A stretch of DNA of 64,000 bases from Candidatus Bathyarchaeota archaeon (GCA_026014465.1 JAOZID010000010.1:1522303-1586302), one strand, 5' to 3'. Numbered from the stretch's first letter, positions 42,858 through 51,524 are shown. Translations and numbers: made by a program. The notes: generated by a model not told the origin, from the sequence alone.

Positions 42858-43299
42858 ACTCAGAAACACCCGCAAAAAACGCGGTTCCCGAACACAAGGA
42901 TACGGTAGGATAGGGCAGCACAGGGATGCAGGTTCGCGCCCGTACCGTAAAGTAGGCTTCCACAAACACCGATGGAGCTACATGCTAAAGAAGTTTCCAA
43001 ATTACTTTGGCAAACACGGCTTTACTTCTCCGCAAAGCCTCAAACTAAAAGAGAACGTTATCAACCTAACCAAGCTTTGTGACATTGCCGCGGCATCTTC
43101 AGAGACCGAAATTGACCTTACCAGCATGGGTTACACCAAGCTTTTAGGCACAGGCAACATCAAGCAGCCCCTAACCATCACCGTCCCCCAATCCTCTGCT
43201 AAAGCCAAAGAAAAAGTAGAAGCTGCTGGCGGAAAAGTCATAACCACAGACGAAGACGAATTCGAAGAAGACGCCGAATTCGAAGAAGTTGCAAAGTAA
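42847..43299 (+). CDS. rpl15: 50S ribosomal protein uL15
   Basis: The 150-residue protein starts MPHKLRNTRKKRGSRTQGYG followed by a second Gly-rich basic stretch, the typical uL15 N-terminus that threads into 23S rRNA. A central HRWSYMLKKFPNYFGKHGF region and a C-terminal globular L18e/L15-type domain with LTITVPQSSAKAKEKVEAAG follow. A very acidic tail ends the protein. secY starts 12 bases after the stop, as is usual in archaea, but the expected L30 and S5 genes are not upstream. Confidence 0.96.
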   Translation: MPHKLRNTRKKRGSRTQGYGRIGQHRDAGSRPYRKVGFHKHRWSYMLKKFPNYFGKHGFTSPQSLKLKENVINLTKLCDIAAASSETEIDLTSMGYTKLLGTGNIKQPLTITVPQSSAKAKEKVEAAGGKVITTDEDEFEEDAEFEEVAK

Positions 43300-43311
43300 G
43301 GTCGTTAACAC

Positions 43312-44730
43312 ATGGCAGGTAGATTCCTTAACCTCTTCAAACCCATCGGACGCATACTGCCCGAAATCAAGGTTCCCGAACGAAAGGTTAAGTTCAACGA
43401 AAAAATCTTTTGGACAGCCCTTGTCCTCATAATCTTCCTTGTCATGTCTGAAGTTCCCCTCTACGGCATATCCAGCCAAAGCTCACTTGACTTTAGTGCG
43501 CTTCGAGTAATTTTTGCTTCAAACCGCGGAACCCTCATGGAGCTGGGCATTGGTCCCATAGTCACCGCTGGGCTGATTCTCCAACTCTTGGCAGGTTCCC
43601 AAATCATAAACTGCGACATGTCCAAACCTGAAGACCGCGGACTCTTCACAGTCGCCAGCAAAGTCTTCTCCATTGGACTCACAGGCATACAAGCAGGCGC
43701 CTACCTCATCAGCGGCATGTACGGCTCCATAAACGACTTAGGCGTAGCCGCAGTGGTCATATTTGTTCAGCTTGTAGCCGCAGGCATAGTCGTTCTGTTA
43801 CTTGACGAACTAGTCCAGAAAGGCTGGGGTCTAGGAAGCGGAATCAGCCTCTTCATCATGGCTGGAGTCGCACAGCAAATCCTGTGGTCATGCTTCTCGC
43901 CCTCCAACGGCTTGTTCGTCGGCACCCTACAACAGCTACTAGCAGGAAACATCACAATCGTAGACTGGATAGTAGGAGTAGGCGTCTACCCCTCACTCAT
44001 CGGCTTAATCGCCACCGTAGGCACCTTCCTAGTAATCATATACCTCAACGGCTTCCGCATAGAGTTGCCCATATCCTACGCAGGCTACAAAGGCTTCCGC
44101 AGCAAATACCCCATCAAACTACTCTACGTCAGCAACCTCCCCGTCATCTTCGCCTCTGCACTGTTTGCCAACGTATACTTCTTTAGCCAGCTCCTATGGA
44201 GCACCCAAGGACAACCCGCCCCTGGACAAAACTTCTGGCTAGACATCGTAGGCAGCTACGGTTTCCCAAACAACGCCACCACCGCCCAACCCGTAGGCGG
44301 ACTAGCATACTACCTCACTGCTCCACACAACGTTCAAACAGTCGCCGGCGACCCCCTGCGTGCACTGGCTTACCTTGGCGTACTCGTAGCTTTCTGTGCC
44401 GTGTTCTCGCTAATATGGCTTGAAGTCGGCGGTTTAGGACCCAACAAAGTTGCCAAACAACTAATGGACAGCGGAATGCAAATCCCCGGTTACCGGCGCT
44501 CTGCTAAACCCATCGAAGTCGTGCTTAAACGCTACATCCCAGTCGTCGCCGTGCTAGGCGGCATCATCGTTGCGCTCATCGCGGGTGTTGCGGACTTCTT
44601 TGGCACGTTTGGTTCAGGAGTAGGTATCCTGCTCGCTGTAGGCATCATCTACCAATACTACGAGTTGCTGATGCGCGAACGCGCCGCTGAAATGTACCCT
44701 GCCTTCAGAAGAATCCTGGGCGAATCCTAA
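43312..44730 (+). CDS. secY: Preprotein translocase subunit SecY
   Basis: SecY forms the protein-conducting channel of the membrane. The 472-residue protein has about ten helices. Marks include LMELGIGPIVTAGLILQLLA, LLDELVQKGWGLGSGISLFI, the cytosolic loop GYKGFRSKYPIKLLYVSNLP and GYRRSAKPIEVVLKRYIPVV near the end. The length and loops match archaeal SecY. It follows uL15 directly. Confidence 0.97.
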   Translation: MAGRFLNLFKPIGRILPEIKVPERKVKFNEKIFWTALVLIIFLVMSEVPLYGISSQSSLDFSALRVIFASNRGTLMELGIGPIVTAGLILQLLAGSQIINCDMSKPEDRGLFTVASKVFSIGLTGIQAGAYLISGMYGSINDLGVAAVVIFVQLVAAGIVVLLLDELVQKGWGLGSGISLFIMAGVAQQILWSCFSPSNGLFVGTLQQLLAGNITIVDWIVGVGVYPSLIGLIATVGTFLVIIYLNGFRIELPISYAGYKGFRSKYPIKLLYVSNLPVIFASALFANVYFFSQLLWSTQGQPAPGQNFWLDIVGSYGFPNNATTAQPVGGLAYYLTAPHNVQTVAGDPLRALAYLGVLVAFCAVFSLIWLEVGGLGPNKVAKQLMDSGMQIPGYRRSAKPIEVVLKRYIPVVAVLGGIIVALIAGVADFFGTFGSGVGILLAVGIIYQYYELLMRERAAEMYPAFRRILGES

Positions 44731-44832
44731 ACCCCTCCCTCTTTCCTTATTTATTCTAAAACGAAAAAGCAAAAATGGTTATATTCCAGCGTGATATTAT
44801 TAGCTAAATCGCGTGCTAAGGACTGAAAAACA

Positions 44833-45282
44833 ATGGACATTTCTATAATCCCCATCGCAACTTTGGTCATTCTGGGTATATCCGTTGCCCTTTCATTCAT
44901 GAACATGACCCTCAACCGTGTGCTTATCTCACGTTTAATCGGCTGGAACGAATATCGTTCAATGCAAAAAGAACTCGCCGAATACAATTCCCAACGAATG
45001 ACCGCCATGCGCGCAAACGACACCAAAACCCTCGAAAAACTAAAGAAAAAAGAGTCCCAAATGAACTCCATGCAAGCCAAAATGTTCAAGCCCCAAATGT
45101 TCCTGCTCCCCATAACCGCCATATACTTTGTCATCTGGCCCATACTAATTGGCTTCTTCCCTGGTAACGTCGTGTATATTCCTGGGCTTGGAGCGCAACC
45201 ATTCTTTGCATGGTACATGATTTGTGCGTTCTTCTTTGGAACTATAGCTTCGCGTGTACTTGGTACAACTCCAATCCAATAG
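44833..45282 (+). CDS. DUF106 membrane insertase-like protein (EMC3/TMCO1/Get1 superfamily)
   Basis: The 149-residue protein has three helices and a coiled-coil (about residues 40-75) between the first and second. The hallmark is SRLIGWNEYRSMQKELAEYN near residue 34, followed by KKKESQMNSMQAKMFKPQMF. Archaeal DUF106 proteins are YidC-like insertases related to EMC3 and TMCO1 and are regularly encoded between secY and cmk. That is the case here, which supports a role in membrane-protein insertion. Confidence 0.9.
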   Translation: MDISIIPIATLVILGISVALSFMNMTLNRVLISRLIGWNEYRSMQKELAEYNSQRMTAMRANDTKTLEKLKKKESQMNSMQAKMFKPQMFLLPITAIYFVIWPILIGFFPGNVVYIPGLGAQPFFAWYMICAFFFGTIASRVLGTTPIQ

Positions 45283-45298
45283 TTAAGAGGTCTTCGCT

Positions 45299-45907
45299 GT
45301 GAATGGTGCTGAGCAGACTGCAAATCCTGTAGCTAAGCGACTTGTTATTTGTATCTCTGGCATGGCTGGCACAGGAAAAAGCACCCTATCAAAACGGCTC
45401 GCAAAAAAGTACGGTTTACGATACTATTCGGGGGGCGATGCGCTGCGTGATTTGGCTTCTGCTCAAGGCTACGATTCCTCTGTTAATGGCTGGTGGGAAA
45501 GCCCCGAAGGTCTGCGGTTCTTGGAAAAACGCAAGGACAACCCTGCTTTTGACAAAGAAGTCGACTGCAAACTTTTGGATTACGCCCGTGAAGGCAACGT
45601 TTTGCTCGACAGCTGGACTATGCCTTGGCTAGCCAAAGACGCTTTCAAAATCTGGCTGTCCGCCTCAGCAGAAAAACAAGCCCAACGAATCGCCCAACGC
45701 GACCAAATGACCGCCAACGCCGCCATGCAAGCCCTAAAAGAAAAAGAAGCAAAAACCAAAGCCATCTACAAATCCCTCTACGGCTTCTCCCTAGGAGAAG
45801 ATTTTGATCCTTTCGATTTGATTTTGGATACAGATGCCCTTTCCGCCGAAGCAGTCTTTCAGGTTCTGTGCAACGTCATAGATAATATTGTTCTCAAAAC
45901 AAAATGA
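45299..45907 (+). CDS. cmk: Cytidylate kinase, archaeal type
   Basis: The enzyme phosphorylates CMP/dCMP. The 202-residue protein has a P-loop VICISGMAGTGKSTLSKRLA and YYSGGDALRDLASAQGYD, the nucleotide-monophosphate site of the archaeal Cmk family. A LID region and KAIYKSLYGFSLGEDFDPFD follow. The GTG start has AAGAGGT eight bases upstream. It is the last gene of the uL15-secY-DUF106-cmk run; L34e and L14e, often found in this cluster, are missing. Confidence 0.92.
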   Translation: MNGAEQTANPVAKRLVICISGMAGTGKSTLSKRLAKKYGLRYYSGGDALRDLASAQGYDSSVNGWWESPEGLRFLEKRKDNPAFDKEVDCKLLDYAREGNVLLDSWTMPWLAKDAFKIWLSASAEKQAQRIAQRDQMTANAAMQALKEKEAKTKAIYKSLYGFSLGEDFDPFDLILDTDALSAEAVFQVLCNVIDNIVLKTK

Positions 45908-45917
45908 GCCTTCTCTA

Positions 45918-45928
45918 ATTTTTTTTAA
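45918..45928 (+). terminator. T-tract terminator after cmk
   Basis: A run of eight or nine T follows the cmk stop by about 15 bases, fitting an archaeal intrinsic terminator for the operon. Confidence 0.45.
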
Positions 45929-46101
45929 CTATTTCCTTTGTGCAGCAGTTTTGGTTAACTGTGGCTGTTTTGCTTGTTTGCACTTACAGTTGACTTAAAA
46001 GCCTATCGCAAATTTTAAGAGCGCATTCTGTTGTAGATTCGGATTTAGAATTTAACTTAGGAAGAAAGGGGTGGGCAAAGCTGAAGTATAAAGGTGACCG
46101 T

Positions 46102-46479
46102 TTGTTTGTGCTTTTCCTTGCTGAGGTTATTACGTTGTGCCTGCTGGTTTCTTTTCGCCACATTAATGCCGCGTCTACGGTTACGCTTTTGATTTTTAAC
46201 TTCCTCTTTGTTTCTCTCATTTTTCAGTTGCGTGGCTCGCGGCGTCTCAAACTTATCTTGTTGACTGTAGGAAACATTTTAGGTGTGTTTTGGAATTTTG
46301 TTTTCTTCTATTTTTCCGCAGCGGGAATTGAGCAGTTTGGAATGGGCTTTAACGTTTTTTATACTCTGGCTTTTCCTGTTTTGAATTTGATGTGGATTGT
46401 GCCGTTTTGGTCGATAAGCCTAGGTGTTCTTCCTAATCTGCCCACGGATAGTTTGGAGGTATGCGAAGGTACTAGTTGA
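46102..46479 (+). CDS. Small membrane protein in a glycosyltransferase operon
   Basis: The ~125-residue product has four hydrophobic helices (about 3-17, 24-42, 50-70 and 80-110) and a short tail. No family is recognised. The start is uncertain: a TTG at 46102 follows GGTGA by only three bases and a GTG at 46108 fits that site as well. Its end overlaps the start of the GT2 gene by 56 bases, so the two are probably translated together. It may be a membrane partner of that enzyme. Confidence 0.6.
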   Translation: MFVLFLAEVITLCLLVSFRHINAASTVTLLIFNFLFVSLIFQLRGSRRLKLILLTVGNILGVFWNFVFFYFSAAGIEQFGMGFNVFYTLAFPVLNLMWIVPFWSISLGVLPNLPTDSLEVCEGTS

Positions 46480-47770
46480 GTTATCGCAGGCTATTTTCGT
46501 CTCCTGCACCTTGCTTATCATAGTTTACCTCATCCGCCACTACGTATTCACTTTCTCGATTCTGCGATGCCACAAGCATCCCAGCAAACCCGCGCCTACC
46601 AACATTATGTATGAGCCGACGGTTTCAATTCTTGTTCCTGCACATAACGAAGACCAAGTAATTGGTCCCTTGCTGCATAGGCTCTCTAGCTTAACTTATC
46701 CCCAGCGCAAGTTAGACGTTATAGTAATAGATGATGCCTCTTCTGATGAAACTGGCGTAATAGCCGATGAATACTCAAAACGTTTTCGTTTCATAACTGC
46801 GCTGCACAGAAACAAAAACAGCGGGGGCAAAGGAAAATCTGGCGCTATGAACGAGGGGTTAAAGCATGCTACGGGCGAAATTGTGCTTTGTTTTGACGCT
46901 GACTATTTTCCGCCTCCAAACATTGTCGAAAAACTCGTGAAGGATTTTGCTGACCCTCAAGTTGGTGCCGTGCAGGGACGCCCTGTTGTGGTGAATGAGC
47001 CTCAAAATCTTATTACCCGTTTGGTTGCGATGGAACGCATGGGCGGTTATGGGGTGGATCAGCCTGCGCGGGATGGGTTGGGTCTTATTCCGCAGTTTGG
47101 GGGCACTGTTGGCGGTTTTAGGCGCAGTGTACTAAACTGTATTGACGGGTTTGACGAGAACATGTTAACGGAGGATACTGATTTGACTTTCCAGATTTAC
47201 TTGGCAGGCTACAAGATTCGCTACGTAAGAGATGCTGAATGCTATGAGGAAGCGGTGGCTAGTTGGGGAGCTTACTGGAGGCAACGTTACCGTTGGGCTA
47301 AAGGTCACATGCAGGTTTGCTTCAAACATTCCTTTAACGTTTTGAAAAGCACAAAGCTGAACTGGAAAGAAAAACTCGACGGAATGCTGCTTCTTAACGT
47401 GTACTTCATGCCCGTTCTCGCCCTGCTCTCTCTTATCTCAAGCGCCTTTCTAGTAATGAATCACTCTGTATACCCCATAGAGATACTGTGGTTTTTTGTA
47501 CCCTTAGCCTTCTACAGTTGCGTGGGAAACTTTGCTCCCTTCTTCGAAGTGGGAATAGGCGCACACTTAGATGGGCGAACAAGAACCCAATGGCTCATGC
47601 CCCTTTTGCTCTTTGCCTTTCTCTACAACATACCCATATGCGCAAAAGCCCTAGCTGACGTTGTAGTCTCCAAACTTCTTCGACGGCAATCTGACTGGGG
47701 AAAAACAACCCACACAGGCAACAGCTACATGGACAACCTAAACTTGCGAGGAAAAAACAATGGCCTCTGA
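46424..47770 (+). CDS. Membrane GT2 glycosyltransferase (cellulose synthase/NodC-like)
   Basis: The 448-residue processive-type glycosyltransferase has an N-terminal helix (about 23-42) and a cytosolic GT-A domain with VSILVPAHNEDQVIGPLLHR, VIVIDDASSDETG, LCFDADYFPPP (DxD) and NMLTEDTDLTFQIYLAGYKI (TED). The QxxRW motif appears as YWRQRYRWAKGHM, and four or so C-terminal helices follow. These features define enzymes that build and export polysaccharide, such as cellulose or hyaluronan synthases. The product here is unknown. The GTG start lies within the preceding gene. Confidence 0.9.
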   Translation: MFFLICPRIVWRYAKVLVELSQAIFVSCTLLIIVYLIRHYVFTFSILRCHKHPSKPAPTNIMYEPTVSILVPAHNEDQVIGPLLHRLSSLTYPQRKLDVIVIDDASSDETGVIADEYSKRFRFITALHRNKNSGGKGKSGAMNEGLKHATGEIVLCFDADYFPPPNIVEKLVKDFADPQVGAVQGRPVVVNEPQNLITRLVAMERMGGYGVDQPARDGLGLIPQFGGTVGGFRRSVLNCIDGFDENMLTEDTDLTFQIYLAGYKIRYVRDAECYEEAVASWGAYWRQRYRWAKGHMQVCFKHSFNVLKSTKLNWKEKLDGMLLLNVYFMPVLALLSLISSAFLVMNHSVYPIEILWFFVPLAFYSCVGNFAPFFEVGIGAHLDGRTRTQWLMPLLLFAFLYNIPICAKALADVVVSKLLRRQSDWGKTTHTGNSYMDNLNLRGKNNGL

Positions 47771-48005
47771 AGTATCGCTGCTGGTAACTTTGGGCGTTTT
47801 GCTGACTCCTTTTCTGCTTACCTTAATGTTTGTGCCCACTTTTTTGGAGTGGAAAAGACCCAAAGATGCAGGTCCACGTGTTATTGTGTCTGCTGCTGTT
47901 TTGGCTATGCCTAAAATGGTGGATATTGAGGAGCCTTATGAGTTGGATGTTTTGTTGGTTCCTTTGATTGATGATGCGCTTAGCTGTTTGCCCCGTCTGG
48001 ATTAG
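47760..48005 (+). CDS. Small single-helix protein, third gene of the GT2 operon
   Basis: The 81-residue product has one N-terminal hydrophobic helix (about 6-27) and a hydrophilic C-terminal part rich in Pro, Val and Asp. It overlaps the GT2 gene by 11 bases. I do not recognise it. It may belong to the polysaccharide machinery by position only. Confidence 0.6.
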   Translation: MASEVSLLVTLGVLLTPFLLTLMFVPTFLEWKRPKDAGPRVIVSAAVLAMPKMVDIEEPYELDVLLVPLIDDALSCLPRLD

Positions 48006-48015
48006 CCGTTTGCTG

Positions 48016-49074
48016 TTAGATGAGGAGTTTTGCGTTTTTCCATTGTTCTTTGGCGAGTTCTATGTTTCCGTATGGTCCGCTGTGCAGGGAATAGAAGATG
48101 TAGCACAGGTATGTGCATTGGGTGCAGTCGTGGTAGACTTTGCGTAGGTCTTTGAATTCTTTGCTGTTCCATTTTTGGGGTAAGTCAAAGATTGATCCTG
48201 CAAAGTTGTGGCTGTGGCAGCCTCCGATTCGTCCCATGTGGTCTATGATGAAGAAGTCTTTGAGGGCTTGGCAGTTCCATGTGCGTTTTTCTTCTGCGTA
48301 GAGGTTGCGTAGGGCTTTTAGCAGCTTGTTGGTCATGAGTATGAGTTTGTTGTGCTTTTTCATCTCCATTAACTGGTCGCACAAATCAACCATAGCCTGC
48401 TTATCTTTTATGATAAACTCGTCTTTGGGTTTGCCAATCCTGAAAAGCTGCTTCTCATCTACGGACGTGTCATACGAGTAAAGGCAGTACCACACCGGAA
48501 CACCCCTGCTGGTGAAGTGGTTGGTTATGTCCACGATTTCGTGTATGTTTTGCTGCGAGATAGTGGGGGTTACGCTAACGTTTATGCCCTCTTCTTGCAG
48601 TGTGTCCACTGAATGTAACGCTTTATCCAAAGAGCCCTTCACGCCCTTGATGTAATCCATCTTTTGCGGGTCCAAACTGTCAATGGATATAGCCGCAAAA
48701 TCCACGTTGCGCAACGCATCAACCTTCTTTGCCGCCATGCTGCCGTTATCGTAAACCGTCGTTACAAAATAACGTGACGCATACTCGATAATCTCCTGCG
48801 CGTCCTCACGCAACAAGGGGTCACCGCCAGAAAAAACAATCTCTACAATACCCAAATCCCTAAGGATGTCCAAGCCACGTTTAATCTCCGCAGCTGATAA
48901 CTCTTCCTTGTTCTGTTCGTTCCAAACATTACAGCCCCTGCAACGGTAATTACATTTCCTAGTGAGCAACCACTGTGCATGATGAGGCTTGTTTGGAGAA
49001 AGCGAACGTATAGCCACATTCGCGGCTTTACCCAAATTCAAACAAATGCTCCCTTTGAAGTCCTTTTGACACAC
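48016..49074 (-). CDS. Radical SAM protein with a C-terminal Cys-rich (SPASM/twitch-like) region
   Basis: The 352-residue protein has the radical SAM cluster motif RKCNYRCRGCNVW (CxxxCxxC) near residue 36, then VEIVFSGGDPLLREDAQEII (GGxP-like SAM site). The C-terminal part has WNCQALKDFFIIDHMGRIGG with later CHSH and CTQCTYLC groups, suited to a second cluster. Relatives include heme-modifying and peptide-modifying enzymes, but the substrate cannot be inferred. The GTG at 49074 is taken as start. A TTG at 49041 with GGGAG upstream is a good alternative. Confidence 0.87.
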   Translation of the reverse strand: MCQKDFKGSICLNLGKAANVAIRSLSPNKPHHAQWLLTRKCNYRCRGCNVWNEQNKEELSAAEIKRGLDILRDLGIVEIVFSGGDPLLREDAQEIIEYASRYFVTTVYDNGSMAAKKVDALRNVDFAAISIDSLDPQKMDYIKGVKGSLDKALHSVDTLQEEGINVSVTPTISQQNIHEIVDITNHFTSRGVPVWYCLYSYDTSVDEKQLFRIGKPKDEFIIKDKQAMVDLCDQLMEMKKHNKLILMTNKLLKALRNLYAEEKRTWNCQALKDFFIIDHMGRIGGCHSHNFAGSIFDLPQKWNSKEFKDLRKVYHDCTQCTYLCYIFYSLHSGPYGNIELAKEQWKNAKLLI

Positions 49075-49176
49075 AGTATCCCAGCAGACCTATAAAAACC
49101 ATAACATCCCCCACCCAAACTTTCCATCCACTCCCCACAGCTAAATCCGCCACCAACCAAACTTTACCAACTTCTA

Positions 49177-49233
49177 TAGACCCCCTCCCCCTATGGTTTC
49201 TGCATACAATTAAAATTAGCATCCTAATAGGTT
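49177..49233 (-). repeat. Dispersed intergenic element, copy 2
   Basis: On the minus strand this copy reads AACCTATTAGGATGCTAA, then TTTTAATTGTATGCAGAAAC and AGGGGGAGGGGGTCTA. It matches copy 1 closely except that ~15 bases near the left end are missing. It lies 103 bases upstream of the radical SAM gene in the same orientation as copy 1 relative to the Hsp20-like gene. Confidence 0.7.
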
Positions 49234-49295
49234 GGTGTTTGCGGCTGGTTGATGGGCTTTTTGGGTGTTGTGCGGGGAAATGTTTATACCGCTTT

Positions 49296-49310
49296 TATAA
49301 CAGTGTTATA
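49296..49310. promoter_or_regulatory. Perfect palindrome overlapping a TATA region
   Basis: The 15-base sequence TATAACAGTGTTATA has two seven-base arms around a central G. It lies within an A/T-rich promoter-like stretch about 105 bases before the secreted-protein gene and would suit a dimeric repressor. The other sequences in this 339-base gap are a second TATA-like stretch (49386-49397) and repeat copy 2. Confidence 0.4.
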
Positions 49311-49413
49311 TTATGGTTGGGGTTTAGGAGTCGCTGGTTTGAAACTGTCTCTTTGACGGTTTTAGCTAACTGCTCTTGCCTCAGCGAATATAAGTATAGT
49401 GAAGGTGATATGT

Positions 49414-49710
49414 GTGCAAAAATGGAAAACCTTTGCAGTCTTGGCAACCATTGCAGCGCTAACTATAACACTAGTTGGCTTTGCATCTGCCTACGTCGCT
49501 GCTCCAGTACAAGACCCAAACGCGCCTCGCCCCGTCGCTTCAGATGACGGTTTTTGGGGCTGGATTGGGAACTGCTTTGGATTTAACAGTGGTCACCCGC
49601 ACGGCTATGGCTATGTGTATCAAACAGGAAATGGCACCGTTGTAACCCCAAGCTACCCAAGCCAAGACGGCTACTACCCCTACGGACACGGCTGCTGGGG
49701 CGGCTGGTAA
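49414..49710 (+). CDS. Small secreted Gly/Tyr/Trp/His-rich protein
   Basis: The 98-residue product has a clear signal peptide (KTFAVLATIAALTITLVGFA, cleavage after ASA). A short mature part follows with DDGFWGWIGNCFGFNSGH, an aromatic/Gly-rich stretch and the C-terminus YGHGCWGGW. Two cysteines could form a disulphide. It has no family I know. A surface or matrix peptide, or a metal-binding one given the His residues, is possible. The GTG start at 49414 follows AAGGTGAT by five bases, better than the in-frame GTG at 49399. Confidence 0.65.
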   Translation: MQKWKTFAVLATIAALTITLVGFASAYVAAPVQDPNAPRPVASDDGFWGWIGNCFGFNSGHPHGYGYVYQTGNGTVVTPSYPSQDGYYPYGHGCWGGW

Positions 49711-49846
49711 AACCACTCTTAAACCGTGCTTCCCATATTTTGTTTAACCTCTCTTTTTCGTGTTTGTCTTGCGTGGTTGTTTTTTATCGTCAGGTTTTTA
49801 GGTTTGAATTGTGAGAAGCATAGCGCAGTGTTTGCGAGACGAGTTT

Positions 49847-50587
49847 ATGGAATCTGTAGATGTTGTGCTGTTGACTCTTAACAGCGACCGTATGCTAGAA
49901 CCCTGTGTTGAATCAATTTACAGAAACGTCCCCGTAAACCAGCTCATAGTTGTGGACGGCTTCTCAACTGACAACACCCTAAGCATACTGAAAAAGTTCC
50001 AGCGCAAACACCACAACATCAAAATAGTCTTCGACAAAGGCACCCGCGCCACCTCCCGCCAAAAAGGCATAGAAAACGTCTCCTCTGAATGGTTCTTGTT
50101 TGTTGACAGCGACGTGGTTTTGTGCAAGGACTGGTACAAAAAAGCCTCGCGGTGCATGGGTTCTGATGTGGGGGCAGTGTGGGGCATCGAAGTTTGGTCC
50201 ACCATCAAGAAACCCTCTGCGCTTAAGATGTTCTTGTGGGTTACCATGAAGATTTTTGAGTTGCGTGGCGGAACGCATGATACGTTGATTCGAACTCGCG
50301 CTGTTAGGGATATTAGAATTCCTGCCGGGTTGCATGTGTTTGAGGACGCGTACATTAAGGATTGGATAACCAGCAAGGGCTACCGAGTTGTGGCATGTTA
50401 TGACCCTTACTGTGTCCATTACCGCCCCAAGACTGTGTGGACGTTTAGAGGCAGCTTAGGCTTGATTGCTGATGCCGTGCGCTGTGGCAGCGTCAAGCTT
50501 TTAGTCAAACTGGTTTTCGCCTACGGCTTCTATACCGCCTACTCCATATCCCAAATGCTCTCACGCCCAAGCAACACCAAAACATAG
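49847..50587 (+). CDS. GT2 glycosyltransferase, paralogue A
   Basis: The 246-residue GT-A protein begins MESVDVVLLTLNSDRMLEPC, with the nucleotide-sugar site IVVDGFSTDNTLSILKKF and the DxD motif FLFVDSDVVLCKDW. ELRGGTHDTLIRTRAVRDIR is the acceptor-side segment, and a final hydrophobic helix may lie on the membrane. It is clearly homologous to the next gene, whose N-terminus aligns with this ATG, so I reject the GTG at 49811. Likely roles are glycan or glycolipid assembly. Confidence 0.88.
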   Translation: MESVDVVLLTLNSDRMLEPCVESIYRNVPVNQLIVVDGFSTDNTLSILKKFQRKHHNIKIVFDKGTRATSRQKGIENVSSEWFLFVDSDVVLCKDWYKKASRCMGSDVGAVWGIEVWSTIKKPSALKMFLWVTMKIFELRGGTHDTLIRTRAVRDIRIPAGLHVFEDAYIKDWITSKGYRVVACYDPYCVHYRPKTVWTFRGSLGLIADAVRCGSVKLLVKLVFAYGFYTAYSISQMLSRPSNTKT

Positions 50588-50702
50588 CTCCATCCGATTC
50601 GTCGTCTATGGCTTGAGCCAAATAAGTTATTATGCAAAGAGGTCTCAATACATCTATATACGTTAACCACATGAGCTTCCACCACGAGCTTGAGGCGCAA
50701 AG

Positions 50703-51524
50703 ATGCAGGAAATCGACGTTGTCATGCTCACTAAAAACAGCGAGCACCTTCTACGCAAATGCTTATCAAGCATCTACCAGAACGTCCCCGTAAAACGCCT
50801 CATAATCATCGACGGCTTCTCAACCGACAGCACCCTCCAAATCCTAAAAAAATTCAACGCGAAATACGGCAACATCAAAATCCTAACCGTTGCGGGTTCA
50901 CGTGCTAAAGCTCGCGAAGAAGGCATTGCCCAAGTACAAACCCCCTGGTTCTTGTTTGTTGACAGCGACGTGGTACTGTGCAAAAACTGGTATTTGCGTG
51001 CCCAAAAAAGCATCCGCGACGACGTAGGCGCAGTTTGGGGCGTAAACATTGACGTGATACCCAACATGCATGACCGCCGCGTGCTGCACCTGCAAACCGT
51101 AGTCGCCAAACAATGCTTTGAACTAAGGGGCGGAACCCATGACACCCTCTTGCGCACTGACCTTGTTCGTGACATCAAAATCCCAGAGCACCTACACACC
51201 TACGAAGACGCCTACATCATAAAACACCTCAAAAACAAAGGCTACCAAGCCGTCATAGGCGACGACATCTACTGCCTACACTTCAAACCCCCCGCAAACT
51301 GGAACCTGAAAAACGCCGCCACAGAAGCCATCCTAGAACTACGATGCGGCCTGCTGGGGTCAAGAAACTTTTCCTACGTCATATACTACCCGTTCTTCAT
51401 ATCCTACTGGATACTACAGCTCGCTTTGAAGGGCATGAAAAGCTTCACTGGCGGGATAGCGCCGCCCAAAGATGATCTGAAGAAGGACGAGGCAAAACCG
51501 TCTCTTTGCCACCTGCGCAAATAA
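50703..51524 (+). CDS. GT2 glycosyltransferase, paralogue B
   Basis: The 273-residue protein parallels the preceding gene: MQEIDVVMLTKNSEHLLRKC, LIIIDGFSTDSTLQILKKF, FLFVDSDVVLCKNWYLRAQK and ELRGGTHDTLLRTDLVRDIK. A membrane-associated C-terminal segment and a charged tail follow. The two genes share a 29-base identical stretch over the DxD region (from 50090 and 50946), a sign of recent duplication or gene conversion. Its 3' end overlaps the convergent AIR-synthase-like gene by 80 bases. Confidence 0.87.
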   Translation: MQEIDVVMLTKNSEHLLRKCLSSIYQNVPVKRLIIIDGFSTDSTLQILKKFNAKYGNIKILTVAGSRAKAREEGIAQVQTPWFLFVDSDVVLCKNWYLRAQKSIRDDVGAVWGVNIDVIPNMHDRRVLHLQTVVAKQCFELRGGTHDTLLRTDLVRDIKIPEHLHTYEDAYIIKHLKNKGYQAVIGDDIYCLHFKPPANWNLKNAATEAILELRCGLLGSRNFSYVIYYPFFISYWILQLALKGMKSFTGGIAPPKDDLKKDEAKPSLCHLRK

